A stretch of DNA of 42,773 bases from Pacificibacter marinus (lineage in GTDB: Bacteria > Pseudomonadota > Alphaproteobacteria > Rhodobacterales > Rhodobacteraceae): assembly GCF_018860665.1 (NCBI RefSeq), contig NZ_JAHKPK010000040.1:106384-149156 (forward strand), in the 5' to 3' direction. The stretch's first letter is position 1. Every line of letters begins with the position of its first letter. Made by a program: the position numbers and the translations under genes. A model generated the notes under the pieces. That model saw nothing but the letters and a program-made list of their open reading frames with translations. It was not told the origin of the DNA and searched no databases. Shown piece by piece: positions 27,905 through 37,071 of the stretch.

Positions 27905-28483
27905 ATGATCCCACGTGCCCTGAGCCGACTATCATCAGGCTTTAGCGCCATCGAACGCTTTTTGCTGAAATTTTTGATAGGTGCGCTGGCCGTTTTTATT
28001 TTGACAAATGTGCTGTTGCGAATGTTTGGCATCACCTTAGCATGGGCCGACGAATTGGCCATTTACACCATGGTTCTGTCAGGGTTTGTAGGTGCCTCTT
28101 TGATGTTACGCGCACGGATTGATCCGGCTGTATTACTGCTGCACACCTTTGTGCCGCACAAAGTTACAGTGCTCTTGCGGGCGACTGTATCGCTTATATC
28201 AGCCGCGTTTGGGATCCTTCTTCTCTATCTCTGCGTGCGATGGTTTAACCCTGTCGTATTGATGCAAAACGGGTTTGATACGCGCGCGTTTGAGGCCCAG
28301 ACGTTTAATTTCATCTACACAGACATGACACCTGTGATGGCGATTCCGACCTATTTCCTTTATTTTATCGTCCCGTTTTTCGCACTCGGGATTACGATAC
28401 ACGCGACAACAAATCTGCTGGAAGACTTAGGCTTTTTGACACGCCCTAATGATCCCGCGGGCCTTAAAATGGATAACATCTAA
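27905..28483 (+). CDS. TRAP transporter small permease (DctQ family)
   Basis: 192 residues with four hydrophobic helices (FLLKFLIGALAVFILTNVLL, the second after AWADELAIYTMV, then ATVSLISAAFGILLLYL and FLYFIVPFFALGI). The WADELA motif after helix one is typical. Start ATG at 27905 follows GGAAGAT; its stop overlaps the DctM ATG by one base (TAATG). Confidence 0.88.
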   Translation: MIPRALSRLSSGFSAIERFLLKFLIGALAVFILTNVLLRMFGITLAWADELAIYTMVLSGFVGASLMLRARIDPAVLLLHTFVPHKVTVLLRATVSLISAAFGILLLYLCVRWFNPVVLMQNGFDTRAFEAQTFNFIYTDMTPVMAIPTYFLYFIVPFFALGITIHATTNLLEDLGFLTRPNDPAGLKMDNI

Positions 28484-29742
28484 TGACCGTACTTATATTT
28501 TTCCTTCTGTTGGTCGTAGGCGTTCCAATCGGCATTATCCTATGTTCTGCCGCCTATGTTTTCATTCTAAGTTCTGGCAACACAGTGTTGCTGGACAGCT
28601 TTGGCCTGCAAATGTTCAGCTCTTTGAACAACTTCGGCCTTTTGGCAATCCCATTGTTCATCTTGATCGGTGAATTGATGAATGGCGCGGGCATCACGCA
28701 GCGCTTGATCCGCCTTGCGGCTGTCTTCGTTGGCTCCCTGAAAGGGGGGCTGGCCTATATCAACCTGATTGCGAATATGATGGTGGCATCAATTTTGGGG
28801 TCCGCCACAGCGCAGATTGCGATGATGACGCAAGTTATGGTGCCTGAGATGGAAAAAGAAGGCTACGAGCGCGACTTTTCCACGGCCGTGACGGCCTTTG
28901 GTGGTCTTCTTGGCCCGATCATTCCGCCCTCAATCGTCTTTGTTGTCTATGCTGTTTTGGCGCAGCTTGCCGTGCGTGACATGCTGCTGGCAGGCATCCT
29001 GCCCGGCATCATGCTTACGGGCTTGTTCATCGCGACAATCGCGGTGCTTGGCTACTGGCGCAACTATCCACGCGGCAAAAGCCTCAGCTGGCCTGACCGT
29101 TTTAAAGCGCTCTACCAAGCGCTGCCAATGTTGCTCATTCCCGCTGTGATTATCGGCACCATCCTTGGTGGATACGGCTCCCCAACCGAAGCCGCGGCAC
29201 TTGGTGCGCTCTGTGCAGCTTTGCTCGGTATATTCTTTACCAAAACATTGAAGGTTTCAGACTTAGGCCCCATCCTGTTGCGCACAGGGATCAATTCCTC
29301 TTTGGTGCTGTTTCTTGTTGCCTCGGCGGGTGTATTTTCTTGGGTGTTGGTGTTCGGCCAAGTACCGCAAACTGTTGCCGCATGGATTGAAACGGTCGCA
29401 ACGACGCCGGTCATGTTCATGCTGCTTGTGATGGTGATCTTGTTGATGCTTGGCACGATTATTGACGGCATCCCTGCTCTCATCATGGTCGTACCGATCT
29501 TGCTGCCCATTGCGACAGGAACCTACGGCATTGACCCTATTCACTTTGGGATTGTGGTGTCGATCAATCTTATCCTTGGATTATTATCACCGCCTGTCGG
29601 CATCGGATTGTACATCGCAGCGAATGTCGCGAAAATCAGCCCTATAGCTGTGTTCCGCACATCACTGCCGTTCTTTGTCGTCACGTTCTTTGCACTGATT
29701 ATTCTCGCACTCGTCCCACAAATCAGCCTAGCGTTCCTGTAA
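28483..29742 (+). CDS. TRAP transporter large permease (DctM family)
   Basis: 419 residues, about 12 hydrophobic segments. Conserved DctM stretches: IPLFILIGELMNGAGIT, ILGSATAQIAMMTQVMVPEM, GLLGPIIPPSIVFVVYA, and GYGSPTEAAALGAL. Forms the sodium-driven import channel with DctQ. Stops 17 bases before the end of the convergent MarR gene. Confidence 0.93.
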   Translation: MTVLIFFLLLVVGVPIGIILCSAAYVFILSSGNTVLLDSFGLQMFSSLNNFGLLAIPLFILIGELMNGAGITQRLIRLAAVFVGSLKGGLAYINLIANMMVASILGSATAQIAMMTQVMVPEMEKEGYERDFSTAVTAFGGLLGPIIPPSIVFVVYAVLAQLAVRDMLLAGILPGIMLTGLFIATIAVLGYWRNYPRGKSLSWPDRFKALYQALPMLLIPAVIIGTILGGYGSPTEAAALGALCAALLGIFFTKTLKVSDLGPILLRTGINSSLVLFLVASAGVFSWVLVFGQVPQTVAAWIETVATTPVMFMLLVMVILLMLGTIIDGIPALIMVVPILLPIATGTYGIDPIHFGIVVSINLILGLLSPPVGIGLYIAANVAKISPIAVFRTSLPFFVVTFFALIILALVPQISLAFL

Positions 29743-29759
29743 CCGACAGCAAAAGCGAT

Positions 29760-30218
29760 CTAACAAATCTGACGAAGAAGCCTTAGCAGCGTTTGGCGTT
29801 GCTGAGGCTTTAATGGTTTTAGGGTCTCTTTCGAGATCTCAGTCGCGGCCCCCATCACCTCAAGCAAGGTCGACAAACCTGTTTCGGTCAGTTCAAGCAA
29901 GATCATTCTCTTGTCAGTTGCACTTGGATTTTTTTGCACAAACCCGCGCTTAAACAATCTTTGCACCACACCATTTATGGTCGACTGATCCATCGCCGCC
30001 TGACGCCCAAGTTCGTTTTGAGACAGCCGCCCAGCTTCACGCAACCGCATGAGTACGGCAAACTGTTGAGTCGTCAGCCCATTTTGCATGTGCTCTGTAA
30101 AAATACTGATGTGACGCTGATGCGCCCGCCTCAATAAAAACCCAATTTGTTTTTCGAGTTCGTATTCTTCAATCAAAGTTTCGTCGGTGTCTTGTGATTT
30201 CAGCGTGTCAGTCATCAT
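29760..30218 (-). CDS. MarR-family regulator of the nicotinate/TRAP region (NicR-like position)
   Basis: 152 residues from the ATG at 30216-30218 (a second ATG follows directly). Winged helix: TTQQFAVLMRLREAGRLSQ, QAAMDQSTINGVVQRLFKRG, wing NPSATDKRMILLELT. Related in layout to the other MarR at 22483-22950 but clearly distinct. Lies downstream of nicB on the same strand and converges with the TRAP operon. In Pseudomonas putida a MarR protein, NicR, controls part of the nic regulon; a similar role is inferred here. Candidate reader of the motif shared by the nicA, nicC, TRAP and tctC promoters. Confidence 0.86.
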   Translation of the reverse strand: MMTDTLKSQDTDETLIEEYELEKQIGFLLRRAHQRHISIFTEHMQNGLTTQQFAVLMRLREAGRLSQNELGRQAAMDQSTINGVVQRLFKRGFVQKNPSATDKRMILLELTETGLSTLLEVMGAATEISKETLKPLKPQQRQTLLRLLRQIC

Positions 30219-30312
30219 ACCAGCCCAAATAAATTTCGCCGCCAACGGCATCGGGGCGGCGAACATAACTATTGCATGGATGAAAAGGCTTCGCCAGTCA
30301 GAGTTGGCACGG

Positions 30313-33300
30313 CTACTCGCTTGGCCAAGCATCCAAATCAGATGCGTATCGTTTACGCAAATACTGCGCCATCTCATCCATTTGAGCCGTACTCAGATCG
30401 TCCGAAAAGCTCGGCATATCACGCAGGCCAAGATTGCTTGGTGCGTGTAACCCTTGAGATATAATGGTTTTCACGGCTTGACTTGATGGTGCGCGGATCG
30501 CCATCGATTTCCCCAATGGCACTTGAGCGGCGGTAAACATGCCAGCCACAGCGGGTTCATGACAGGATGCACATGAGGTTTCAAAAATACGGTGCGATTG
30601 CGTGTTCAACATAGCAGGCCCGAGATCAGCAATGGTCGCAGATGTGGCAACAAGCGCAGACTCAGGCGTTTCAGGCAAAAGGCTCGCCAAATACTGGCTC
30701 ATAGCTTGAATATCGCTCTCGGAGAGCTCTTGAAGATTAGAAACCACTTCAGCCATTGGACCAGCTGCGGCAGCAATTTCATCTGAGTGACCTGTTTGCA
30801 GATACGTACTCAAGCTGGCCTCGGTCCAGCCTCTCGTGGCCGCATCGGGCCCAGCCAAAGGCGGCGCATACCAACCGTTGACCATGGCCCCCGTATACCG
30901 CGCCTCGCCAGTTTTCTCCGCCCCCAAGGCATTGCGCGGGGTGTGGCAAGCACTGCAATGGCCAATGGTTTCCACCAGATACCGGCCACGATTCCACGCG
31001 TCGGTTTGATTGGCCAGCGGTTCAAGCGGTGCAGACACATTTTGGAACATCCAATTCCATGCAATATTTGTCGGGCGCAAGTTCGCTGGGAATGTCATCT
31101 GCGCTTGCTCAGCCGGCTGTTTTACGGCTTGGCTTGATTGGATATAGGCATAAACCGCGAACATATCATCATCAGACATGCCCGCAAAAGACGTGTACGG
31201 GAATGCAGGGTACAGGTTTGATCCATCACGACTGATGCCTGTGCGCATGGCGCGATTGAAAGCGTCATAAGACCAGCTGCCCAAACCTGTTTCAGGATCT
31301 GAAGATATATTGGACGAATAAATCGTGCCAAATGGGGTCTCAAAGGGCTTTCCCCCAGCGCCTGGAACTCCACCGGGCGCAGTATGACAATCAATACAAT
31401 TGCCAGCTGCGAAAACCTGCCGTCCCTGTTCCAAAAGCTCAGCAGAAAAACTATTCATAGGCGGAGGGCTGGTGGGCGCAATCGGGCGATAGAGCGGCAT
31501 CGCAACAGCCCCAACCGCTAACGCGCCCCCAACAGCCAAAGCCGCAGTTGTCATACGTTTTCGCAGCCCAAATTTGGGCTTTGCAGGCGCGTCGCCTTGG
31601 ACAAAATACCCAGCGTCCCGCAATTCAGACCGCATACGTTCAGGCGTAAAGGGCACTTCGCGCAGCCGTACCCCTGTGGCATCAAAAATAGCACTCGCAA
31701 TCGCAGACGCCGACGGAACGGCGGCACTTTCCCCCACCCCAAGCGGCGGTTCATCTGGCCGCTCGATCAACATTGTTTCAATGGCTGGTGCTTGCGGAAA
31801 AGTCATAATGGGGTAATCCCCCCAGCTTTTTTGCGTCGGTTCAATCGAGTCAAAGCTAACTTGTTCGCCAAGCACGCGCCCTGCCGTTTGATGTACATTG
31901 CCGTGAATTTGCTGACGCACCCCATCGGGATTAATGACCAAACCTTGGTCCTGCCCAACGAATACGCGGGTCAACGTAACCTCCCCCGTTTCGGTGTCTA
32001 TAGCGACATCACAGACCCAAGCCGCAGAGGCCGCCGCCACACCAGGGAAATTCCCATGCACATAGGTCGCATGCGAAAATCCGCGCCCGTAAGCCATGCG
32101 CCCTTCGCGGCGCAAACGCGGGCCTGTGCGGCGCTCCCAGCCAGCAGCCTCAGCCGTGCGTTGGATTAAGTCCGCCGCCCGCGTGTCTTCGATATGCGCG
32201 AGGCGAAACTCCACGGGGTCAGCCTCGGCCTCAGAGGCGAGTTCGTCGATAAAGCATTCATGGGCAAAGGTATTCGGCAAAGCAGACACGCCGCGAAACC
32301 ATGAGGCCCGCACAACGGGCGCCAAATCATGCACGGTAATGCGTTTGTGAGGAATGACATAGGGCGGCACAACGGTTCTATCGCCCATTTCCACAGGTTG
32401 CGGATGGTTGCCCATCACTCCGGTGAGCAAAAGCGCCAAATTCGGCCCGCGATTAGACGGATACCATGTATCAAGGCGGTAAGCGTGAAAACGGCCATCC
32501 TTTAAACCGCCCTCAACATCCATAATCTGCGCAGCCCCTTTGGGTTCCCACAGGTTTTCTTGCGCGCGTGTCAATTGCACCCGCACAGGCTGCCCAACAG
32601 CGCGCGACATGATCAGCGCATCGCCCGCCACATCATCGGCGCAGTTACGCCCGTAACACCCAGCGGCCTGATACCGTCTGACGTCGATCTTTTCGGGATC
32701 CAAGCCAACAAGTTGGGCAAGATCCGCACGCAACATATGCGGGTTTTGGCTGCCACACCAAATGACGGGCGCGCCATCGGCCCAATCGGCAACCGCACAA
32801 GACGGACCGATAGAGCCGTGCAATTGGTAGGGCCAAACATAGCTGCGTTTGAGATGCTTATCGGAACTGTGCAAAGCGCTATCAATGTCGCCCGCAATGT
32901 CCAACACACGTTCTGTGCTGGGCTGTTCACGGATAGTATTGGCCAAATCACCCATATTTGGCAACTCTGGCGGCATACGCCAATGCACGGGCAACATTTC
33001 GGCCAAAGCGCGTGCAATATCGGGTTGCGTTGCGACAACGCCCAGCAGATCGCCTTGGCGAACGACCGCAACGAACCCGTCGCGGCCAGCAATCGCAGCT
33101 TCGTCATAGCCAATCAAACTTGTGCCAACAAACGGCCCACTATCGCGTCCAGAATACGGCGGACGGATGACATGGGCGTGCAACATGCCATCGATTTTGA
33201 CATCGTGAATATAGTTGAAATCACCATTCACTTTGGCAAGTAAATCTCGGCGACCCGTTTTATGCCCGACAACTTTGTACTCAGACGGGTCTTTGAGCTT

Positions 33301-33738
33301 GGCAGTCTCATCTATCAGCAACTCAGTATCAGTCGCCGCGATCAATGTGCCGACAGCCACCTTGCGCTCAGCGGCACAGGCATGACCTTGATCAAATACA
33401 ATGTCTGCTGCGGCGACATTCAACTGCAAAGCTGCGCGGCGCGTCAATTCATGACGCAAAGTTGCAGCCGCACGGCGCAGTGGAATTGCTGTCACCTGAA
33501 TGGTTTCAGAGGCAATCGTCGGCCCCTGATCTGGCGTGGCGGCGGTATTTCCAAGCACCATCGCCACATCTGTCAGCGCAAAGTCCAACTCTTCGGCAAC
33601 GATTTGTGCCAGAGCCACCTCAATGCCTTGGCCCAAATCCACATGGCCGCAAAAGCCCGTGACTTTACCTGTACCGTCGATGGACACATGCACTTGGCCA
33701 AGTGTGTCACAAATATTGAGCTGGGGCAGATTGGTCAT
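30313..33738 (-). CDS. nicB: Nicotinate dehydrogenase large subunit: molybdopterin domain plus tri-haem cytochrome c tail
   Basis: Hydroxylates nicotinate at C6 (to 6-hydroxynicotinate), passing electrons from the Mo centre to c-type haems. 1,141 residues: a xanthine-dehydrogenase-family molybdopterin-binding region (about 1-720, with GHVDLGQGIEVALAQIVAEE, quoted in part, and RASWFRGVSALPN), a hydrophobic segment near 730-755 and a cytochrome region with three CxxCH motifs: CIDCH (781), CSACH (928) and CASCH (1056). This composition matches NicB-type subunits that link to the respiratory chain. ATG overlaps the nicA stop (ATGA). Requires the MCD cofactor, for which MobA/XdhC-like genes lie at 23.2-24.8 kb. 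Confidence 0.9.
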   Translation of the reverse strand: MTNLPQLNICDTLGQVHVSIDGTGKVTGFCGHVDLGQGIEVALAQIVAEELDFALTDVAMVLGNTAATPDQGPTIASETIQVTAIPLRRAAATLRHELTRRAALQLNVAAADIVFDQGHACAAERKVAVGTLIAATDTELLIDETAKLKDPSEYKVVGHKTGRRDLLAKVNGDFNYIHDVKIDGMLHAHVIRPPYSGRDSGPFVGTSLIGYDEAAIAGRDGFVAVVRQGDLLGVVATQPDIARALAEMLPVHWRMPPELPNMGDLANTIREQPSTERVLDIAGDIDSALHSSDKHLKRSYVWPYQLHGSIGPSCAVADWADGAPVIWCGSQNPHMLRADLAQLVGLDPEKIDVRRYQAAGCYGRNCADDVAGDALIMSRAVGQPVRVQLTRAQENLWEPKGAAQIMDVEGGLKDGRFHAYRLDTWYPSNRGPNLALLLTGVMGNHPQPVEMGDRTVVPPYVIPHKRITVHDLAPVVRASWFRGVSALPNTFAHECFIDELASEAEADPVEFRLAHIEDTRAADLIQRTAEAAGWERRTGPRLRREGRMAYGRGFSHATYVHGNFPGVAAASAAWVCDVAIDTETGEVTLTRVFVGQDQGLVINPDGVRQQIHGNVHQTAGRVLGEQVSFDSIEPTQKSWGDYPIMTFPQAPAIETMLIERPDEPPLGVGESAAVPSASAIASAIFDATGVRLREVPFTPERMRSELRDAGYFVQGDAPAKPKFGLRKRMTTAALAVGGALAVGAVAMPLYRPIAPTSPPPMNSFSAELLEQGRQVFAAGNCIDCHTAPGGVPGAGGKPFETPFGTIYSSNISSDPETGLGSWSYDAFNRAMRTGISRDGSNLYPAFPYTSFAGMSDDDMFAVYAYIQSSQAVKQPAEQAQMTFPANLRPTNIAWNWMFQNVSAPLEPLANQTDAWNRGRYLVETIGHCSACHTPRNALGAEKTGEARYTGAMVNGWYAPPLAGPDAATRGWTEASLSTYLQTGHSDEIAAAAGPMAEVVSNLQELSESDIQAMSQYLASLLPETPESALVATSATIADLGPAMLNTQSHRIFETSCASCHEPAVAGMFTAAQVPLGKSMAIRAPSSQAVKTIISQGLHAPSNLGLRDMPSFSDDLSTAQMDEMAQYLRKRYASDLDAWPSE

Positions 33739-34220
33739 GGTTTGGCTTTCATTTTCTCAGCGGCCAGCATCACAGAGGCGATAATTTCAGTATGCGCCCC
33801 GCAGCGGCAAAAGTTATGGCGCAGGGCTTGACGAACTTCGACTTCGGTGGGGGATGGATTTTGATCTAAAAAGGCAATCGACGTCATGATCATGCCATTG
33901 GCACAGTAACCACATTGCGCCCCTTGCATCTCAATAAAGGCTTCTTGCACGGGGTGAAGTTGGCCTGTTTTAGCGTCGCGCAACCCTTCGAGTGTGGTGA
34001 TTTCATGCCACCCAGCTTTGCGCGAACGCAACACGCAAGACCGCGCCGGTGCGCCATCAATTAACACGGTACAAGCGCCGCATTGCGCCATGCCGCAACC
34101 GTATTTCGCGCCTGTGAGGTCCATTTCTTCACGCAGACAATCCAAAAGTGTTCTGTCTGGATCGCCCGCAACGGCCCTGCTGTGTCCATTGATGTTTAAA
34201 TGCAATTTTTCATCAGGCAT
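33735..34220 (-). CDS. nicA: Nicotinate dehydrogenase small [2Fe-2S] subunit
   Basis: 161 residues carrying two [2Fe-2S] clusters: plant-type Cys42, Cys47, Cys50, Cys62 (YGCGMAQCGAC) and C-terminal Cys103, Cys106, Cys138, Cys140 (CGYC, CRCG). Transfers electrons between the Mo site and the haem domain of NicB. The small-subunit length is typical. Preceded by a 275-base regulatory gap with two operator-like motifs (34244-34260, 34287-34301). Ribosome site is weak (GGATG). Confidence 0.92.
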   Translation of the reverse strand: MPDEKLHLNINGHSRAVAGDPDRTLLDCLREEMDLTGAKYGCGMAQCGACTVLIDGAPARSCVLRSRKAGWHEITTLEGLRDAKTGQLHPVQEAFIEMQGAQCGYCANGMIMTSIAFLDQNPSPTEVEVRQALRHNFCRCGAHTEIIASVMLAAEKMKAKP

Positions 34221-34243
34221 AGGGGCGCATCCAATACAAAGTC

Positions 34244-34260
34244 GTTAGCTTACAAACAAT
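34244..34260 (-). promoter_or_regulatory. Shared operator-like motif (nicA copy)
   Basis: On the plus strand GTTAGCTTACAAACAAT; its ACAAACAA half is the same as at the nicC and tctC sites and the inner GC/TAA half resembles nicC. It lies 24 bases upstream of the nicA ATG, so a bound protein would block transcription or translation start. Confidence 0.5.
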
Positions 34261-34286
34261 ATAACGACCATAAGAGACGGGGGAAG

Positions 34287-34301
34287 TCATAAATTTTATG
34301 A
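34287..34301. promoter_or_regulatory. Perfect palindrome upstream of nicA
   Basis: TCATAAATTTTATGA: 7-base arms around one central base, 67 bases upstream of the nicA start. Candidate operator of a second regulator (for example the TetR protein). AT-rich context means chance is possible. Confidence 0.35.
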
Positions 34302-34495
34302 AACATTAATTTTCAAGAGTGTCTCGTGGAAACGGCCAAAATTGTGATGGACTTTACGTAAAGTGATCGAAATTTTTGCACAGGAAACAAGGAAACTGTG
34401 CTTGCCCCCAACAGTGAATAACCGTGCTAAAGCCAAAGGGCCAAGATCGCATATCCGCTCAAGGCCCGATAGAGCATCAGCACTTTTTACCAGTT

Positions 34496-35116
34496 TTATA
34501 GGCTGTCGAGCCAGTTCAAGATATCATCACTATCGGTGACATCCGCGTATTTTTGATCCATGTCATAGAGGTTCGCATCATGGGGCGCTTTTGCGCGGTC
34601 AGCGCAGCAATCATGAGGTACCAAAACGTTATAGCCCGACTGCACCGCATCAACCACAGTTCCACGCACACAACCAGATGTGGTCGCCCCCGTGACAACA
34701 ACGGTATCCACGCCCGCTCCTGTTAAAAGTGCATTCAGCGTTGAGCCAAAGAACGACGACGCCCCTTTTTTGACCACGATCGCATCCTCGGGCTGGATGC
34801 CTGTTGCCACATCGATTTCAACCAAACGCGTACCTTCAACAAGTGCGCGCATTCCTGTGGCTTTTTTCAGCCAAGGCAGTATGTCAAGTTCGCCAGGATG
34901 ATAGGAAATCGTCGTAAAAATAACAGGATAGCCTTTGGCACGGGCCGCGTCACAAATGCGCTTCGTCTTTTCCAACTGCGCGGCAGCATCTGAGGCTGTT
35001 GGGTATTGAAGATCCGTAAACCCATATGAGAAATCAACCACAACAATCCCCGGACGCGTGCCACGCGGCACAGATGCGCCGAAACCTGCGGCCTTGTAAG
35101 TATTTGACTGAGACAT
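34496..35116 (-). CDS. nicF: Maleamate amidohydrolase (isochorismatase fold)
   Basis: Hydrolyses maleamate to maleate and ammonia. 206 residues of the cysteine-hydrolase family with the triad Asp28 (VVVDFSYGFTD), Lys116/117 (VVKKGASSFFGS) and Cys149 (GATTSGCVRGT), and DAVQSGYNVLVPHDCCADR typical of N-carbamoylsarcosine amidase/maleamate amidase. Ribosome site AAAGGA. Fourth gene of the nicE-D-X-F run; the neighbours make the assignment firm. Confidence 0.87.
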   Translation of the reverse strand: MSQSNTYKAAGFGASVPRGTRPGIVVVDFSYGFTDLQYPTASDAAAQLEKTKRICDAARAKGYPVIFTTISYHPGELDILPWLKKATGMRALVEGTRLVEIDVATGIQPEDAIVVKKGASSFFGSTLNALLTGAGVDTVVVTGATTSGCVRGTVVDAVQSGYNVLVPHDCCADRAKAPHDANLYDMDQKYADVTDSDDILNWLDSL

Positions 35117-35233
35117 GGTTTGTCCTTTGTGCTGATGGGATGTGTTACGGCTTCAAAACTATTTTAATGAATTTGGCAGGCGACCATATCAGGGGAAAGA
35201 TGGCCGCCCTAGAAAGAACCTAAAGAAAAGCCC

Positions 35234-36265
35234 TTAGGTGCGTTCCATCTGAATGTCTTTGACCACGATATCACCATCGATCACGATGGGCTCATCATCA
35301 AGGAACAAAGAACAATTGCGCATTGGAATATCGAGGTGACAGGCCGTGTCATTTGGTCCACCCAATTCGTTATTTGGCCCAGTCGAGAACATCACGTTGC
35401 CGTAGTAGCTGCGCGGTTCCATACCCATGCCACCGGGGAATGCGCCCGGCATCATGTTGTGCCATTTTGCGTTGGGGTTCATGCCCCAGCCAACATGGCT
35501 CATGCCCAAACCGCGTGGATCGTTAAAGGCATCCATGTAGGATTTCACCAGCTCGGTATCGAGCCCACCAGACATGTCGGTGATAAAGCCTTTTTTGATC
35601 GTATAGGTGATCGGATCACGTACATAGGTGTTCTGCGGCAACAGAACGTCACCCGCCGCCACAACGATCGTGCCATCAACACCATCATCATCGCCACCTG
35701 TGAACACAAAACCAGACGGCCAGTGATCCCAGCGACCAGCCTCATCCGTACAAGCGTATTCTGTGACGGCTGGATAGGTGTTCAATTTATACGTCACATC
35801 GGTGCCATAAGGCGACGTGATGCGCATGACTTTGGCTTTAGACAGCATTTCGCCTGCAATCGTGACCTTTTCTTTGATCTCTTGCGTGGGCAACATACGG
35901 GCCAAAAGCTCTGGCGGCTCAACTGCGGTCAAGATGCGAGTGCCCGCGGCCTGAATTGCGAATTGCTCAGGTGAGAACAGCAAAAAGATACAATCGATCA
36001 GCATCTCACAGTTTTTCAACGCTTCAACCGCGTCAGGCATTGCCGCCAGACCGGTTTGACCCACAGCCCATTCGCCGGTGATCGCAGGCGCTGGCAGGCG
36101 CATGTGGTACATATTCGCGCCAAGCACACGGCCCGCCGCCATAAAGGCGTCAGCGTAATCCAAACGCTCGTTGCCTTGGGTCAAAACGATCAGGCGTTCA
36201 TCTTTACGCACGCCTGACATCTTAAGTTGATGTAGACAGATTTCAGTAAAACTTGCGTGGTCCAT
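35234..36265 (-). CDS. nicX: 2,5-dihydroxypyridine 5,6-dioxygenase
   Basis: Extradiol-like ring cleavage of 2,5-dihydroxypyridine to N-formylmaleamate, with mononuclear Fe(II). 343 residues. His257 (GMSHVGWG), His310 and Asp312 (ACHLDIP) have the spacing of the iron-binding triad known for NicX. Glycine-rich C-terminal region typical of the family. It sits between nicD and nicF, ribosome site AGGGAA. No alternative family fits as well. Confidence 0.9.
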   Translation of the reverse strand: MDHASFTEICLHQLKMSGVRKDERLIVLTQGNERLDYADAFMAAGRVLGANMYHMRLPAPAITGEWAVGQTGLAAMPDAVEALKNCEMLIDCIFLLFSPEQFAIQAAGTRILTAVEPPELLARMLPTQEIKEKVTIAGEMLSKAKVMRITSPYGTDVTYKLNTYPAVTEYACTDEAGRWDHWPSGFVFTGGDDDGVDGTIVVAAGDVLLPQNTYVRDPITYTIKKGFITDMSGGLDTELVKSYMDAFNDPRGLGMSHVGWGMNPNAKWHNMMPGAFPGGMGMEPRSYYGNVMFSTGPNNELGGPNDTACHLDIPMRNCSLFLDDEPIVIDGDIVVKDIQMERT

Positions 36266-36284
36266 TATCTATTTTCCCTGTTGC

Positions 36285-37064
36285 TTAGGCTTTAAAATCT
36301 AAAGTTGCGGCCAAGAATCCTTCGAGATCATCCCAAGGGATCATATGCCCTGCACCCTCAACTGTGCGCACCTCAAGCGATGGCAAAAGCTCTTTGAGTT
36401 CGGCTTCATCTTCGGCCTGAATCACAGGCGCGCCGCCCGCAATGACCAACCGTGTTGGGATCGTCAATTTCGGCACATCGACATGGATGTCATCGGTGTG
36501 GAAGCCGTCATAGGCCGTGCGGATCGCGCCCCAATGACAGGTGTGCAACCATTCGGCACGCAGCGCGATTTGCTCGTCCGTCCACGTTGGGCAATAGGCC
36601 CGCATGTCTTCAGCGGAACAGCCTTTAACGGCCATGTGAATGGAGTCGCCATACCACGCCCACTGCGGTGGGTACGCACGACGATTTGGACCAGAAACAG
36701 GCGGATCAAGCAGGATCGCGCCTTTGAAAGCATCAGGTTTGGTCGCAGCCGCACGAATAGCAGTCCGCGCGCCCATAGAGTGACCCATTACAATTGGCTG
36801 GCCCATGATTTCAGCCAAGGCCAAAGCATCAGCCGCCATCGCATCTAGCGTGTAATCCAGATCACCAGTTTCACTCAAACCACGACCACGAACATCCAAA
36901 ACATGGACATCGAAAGAAGCGGCAAGACGTTCTGCAACAAAACCCCATGTGATCGCAGGTGATGTAATTCCAGGGATCAAAAGCAGCTTTGGTCCTTGCC
37001 CTTCATAATGGATCAGGTGGTGACGAATGCCATTGGCGTGAACGTTATATCCGTATCCCATCAT
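36285..37064 (-). CDS. nicD: N-formylmaleamate deformylase (alpha/beta hydrolase)
   Basis: Removes formate from N-formylmaleamate to give maleamate. 259 residues, alpha/beta-hydrolase fold: oxyanion PGITSP, nucleophile Ser96 in GHSMG, and the C-terminal His in GAGHMIPWD. Tandem ATG codons at 37062-37064 and 37059-37061 follow AAGGAG; the first is listed but the second has the better spacing. The 7-base gap to nicE shows co-transcription. Confidence 0.88.
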   Translation of the reverse strand: MMGYGYNVHANGIRHHLIHYEGQGPKLLLIPGITSPAITWGFVAERLAASFDVHVLDVRGRGLSETGDLDYTLDAMAADALALAEIMGQPIVMGHSMGARTAIRAAATKPDAFKGAILLDPPVSGPNRRAYPPQWAWYGDSIHMAVKGCSAEDMRAYCPTWTDEQIALRAEWLHTCHWGAIRTAYDGFHTDDIHVDVPKLTIPTRLVIAGGAPVIQAEDEAELKELLPSLEVRTVEGAGHMIPWDDLEGFLAATLDFKA

Positions 37065-37071
37065 AGTCTCC

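Noticed and set aside
32560-33243. Plus-strand open frame of 227 codons within nicB
   Set aside because: Antisense to the molybdopterin domain; no family features.
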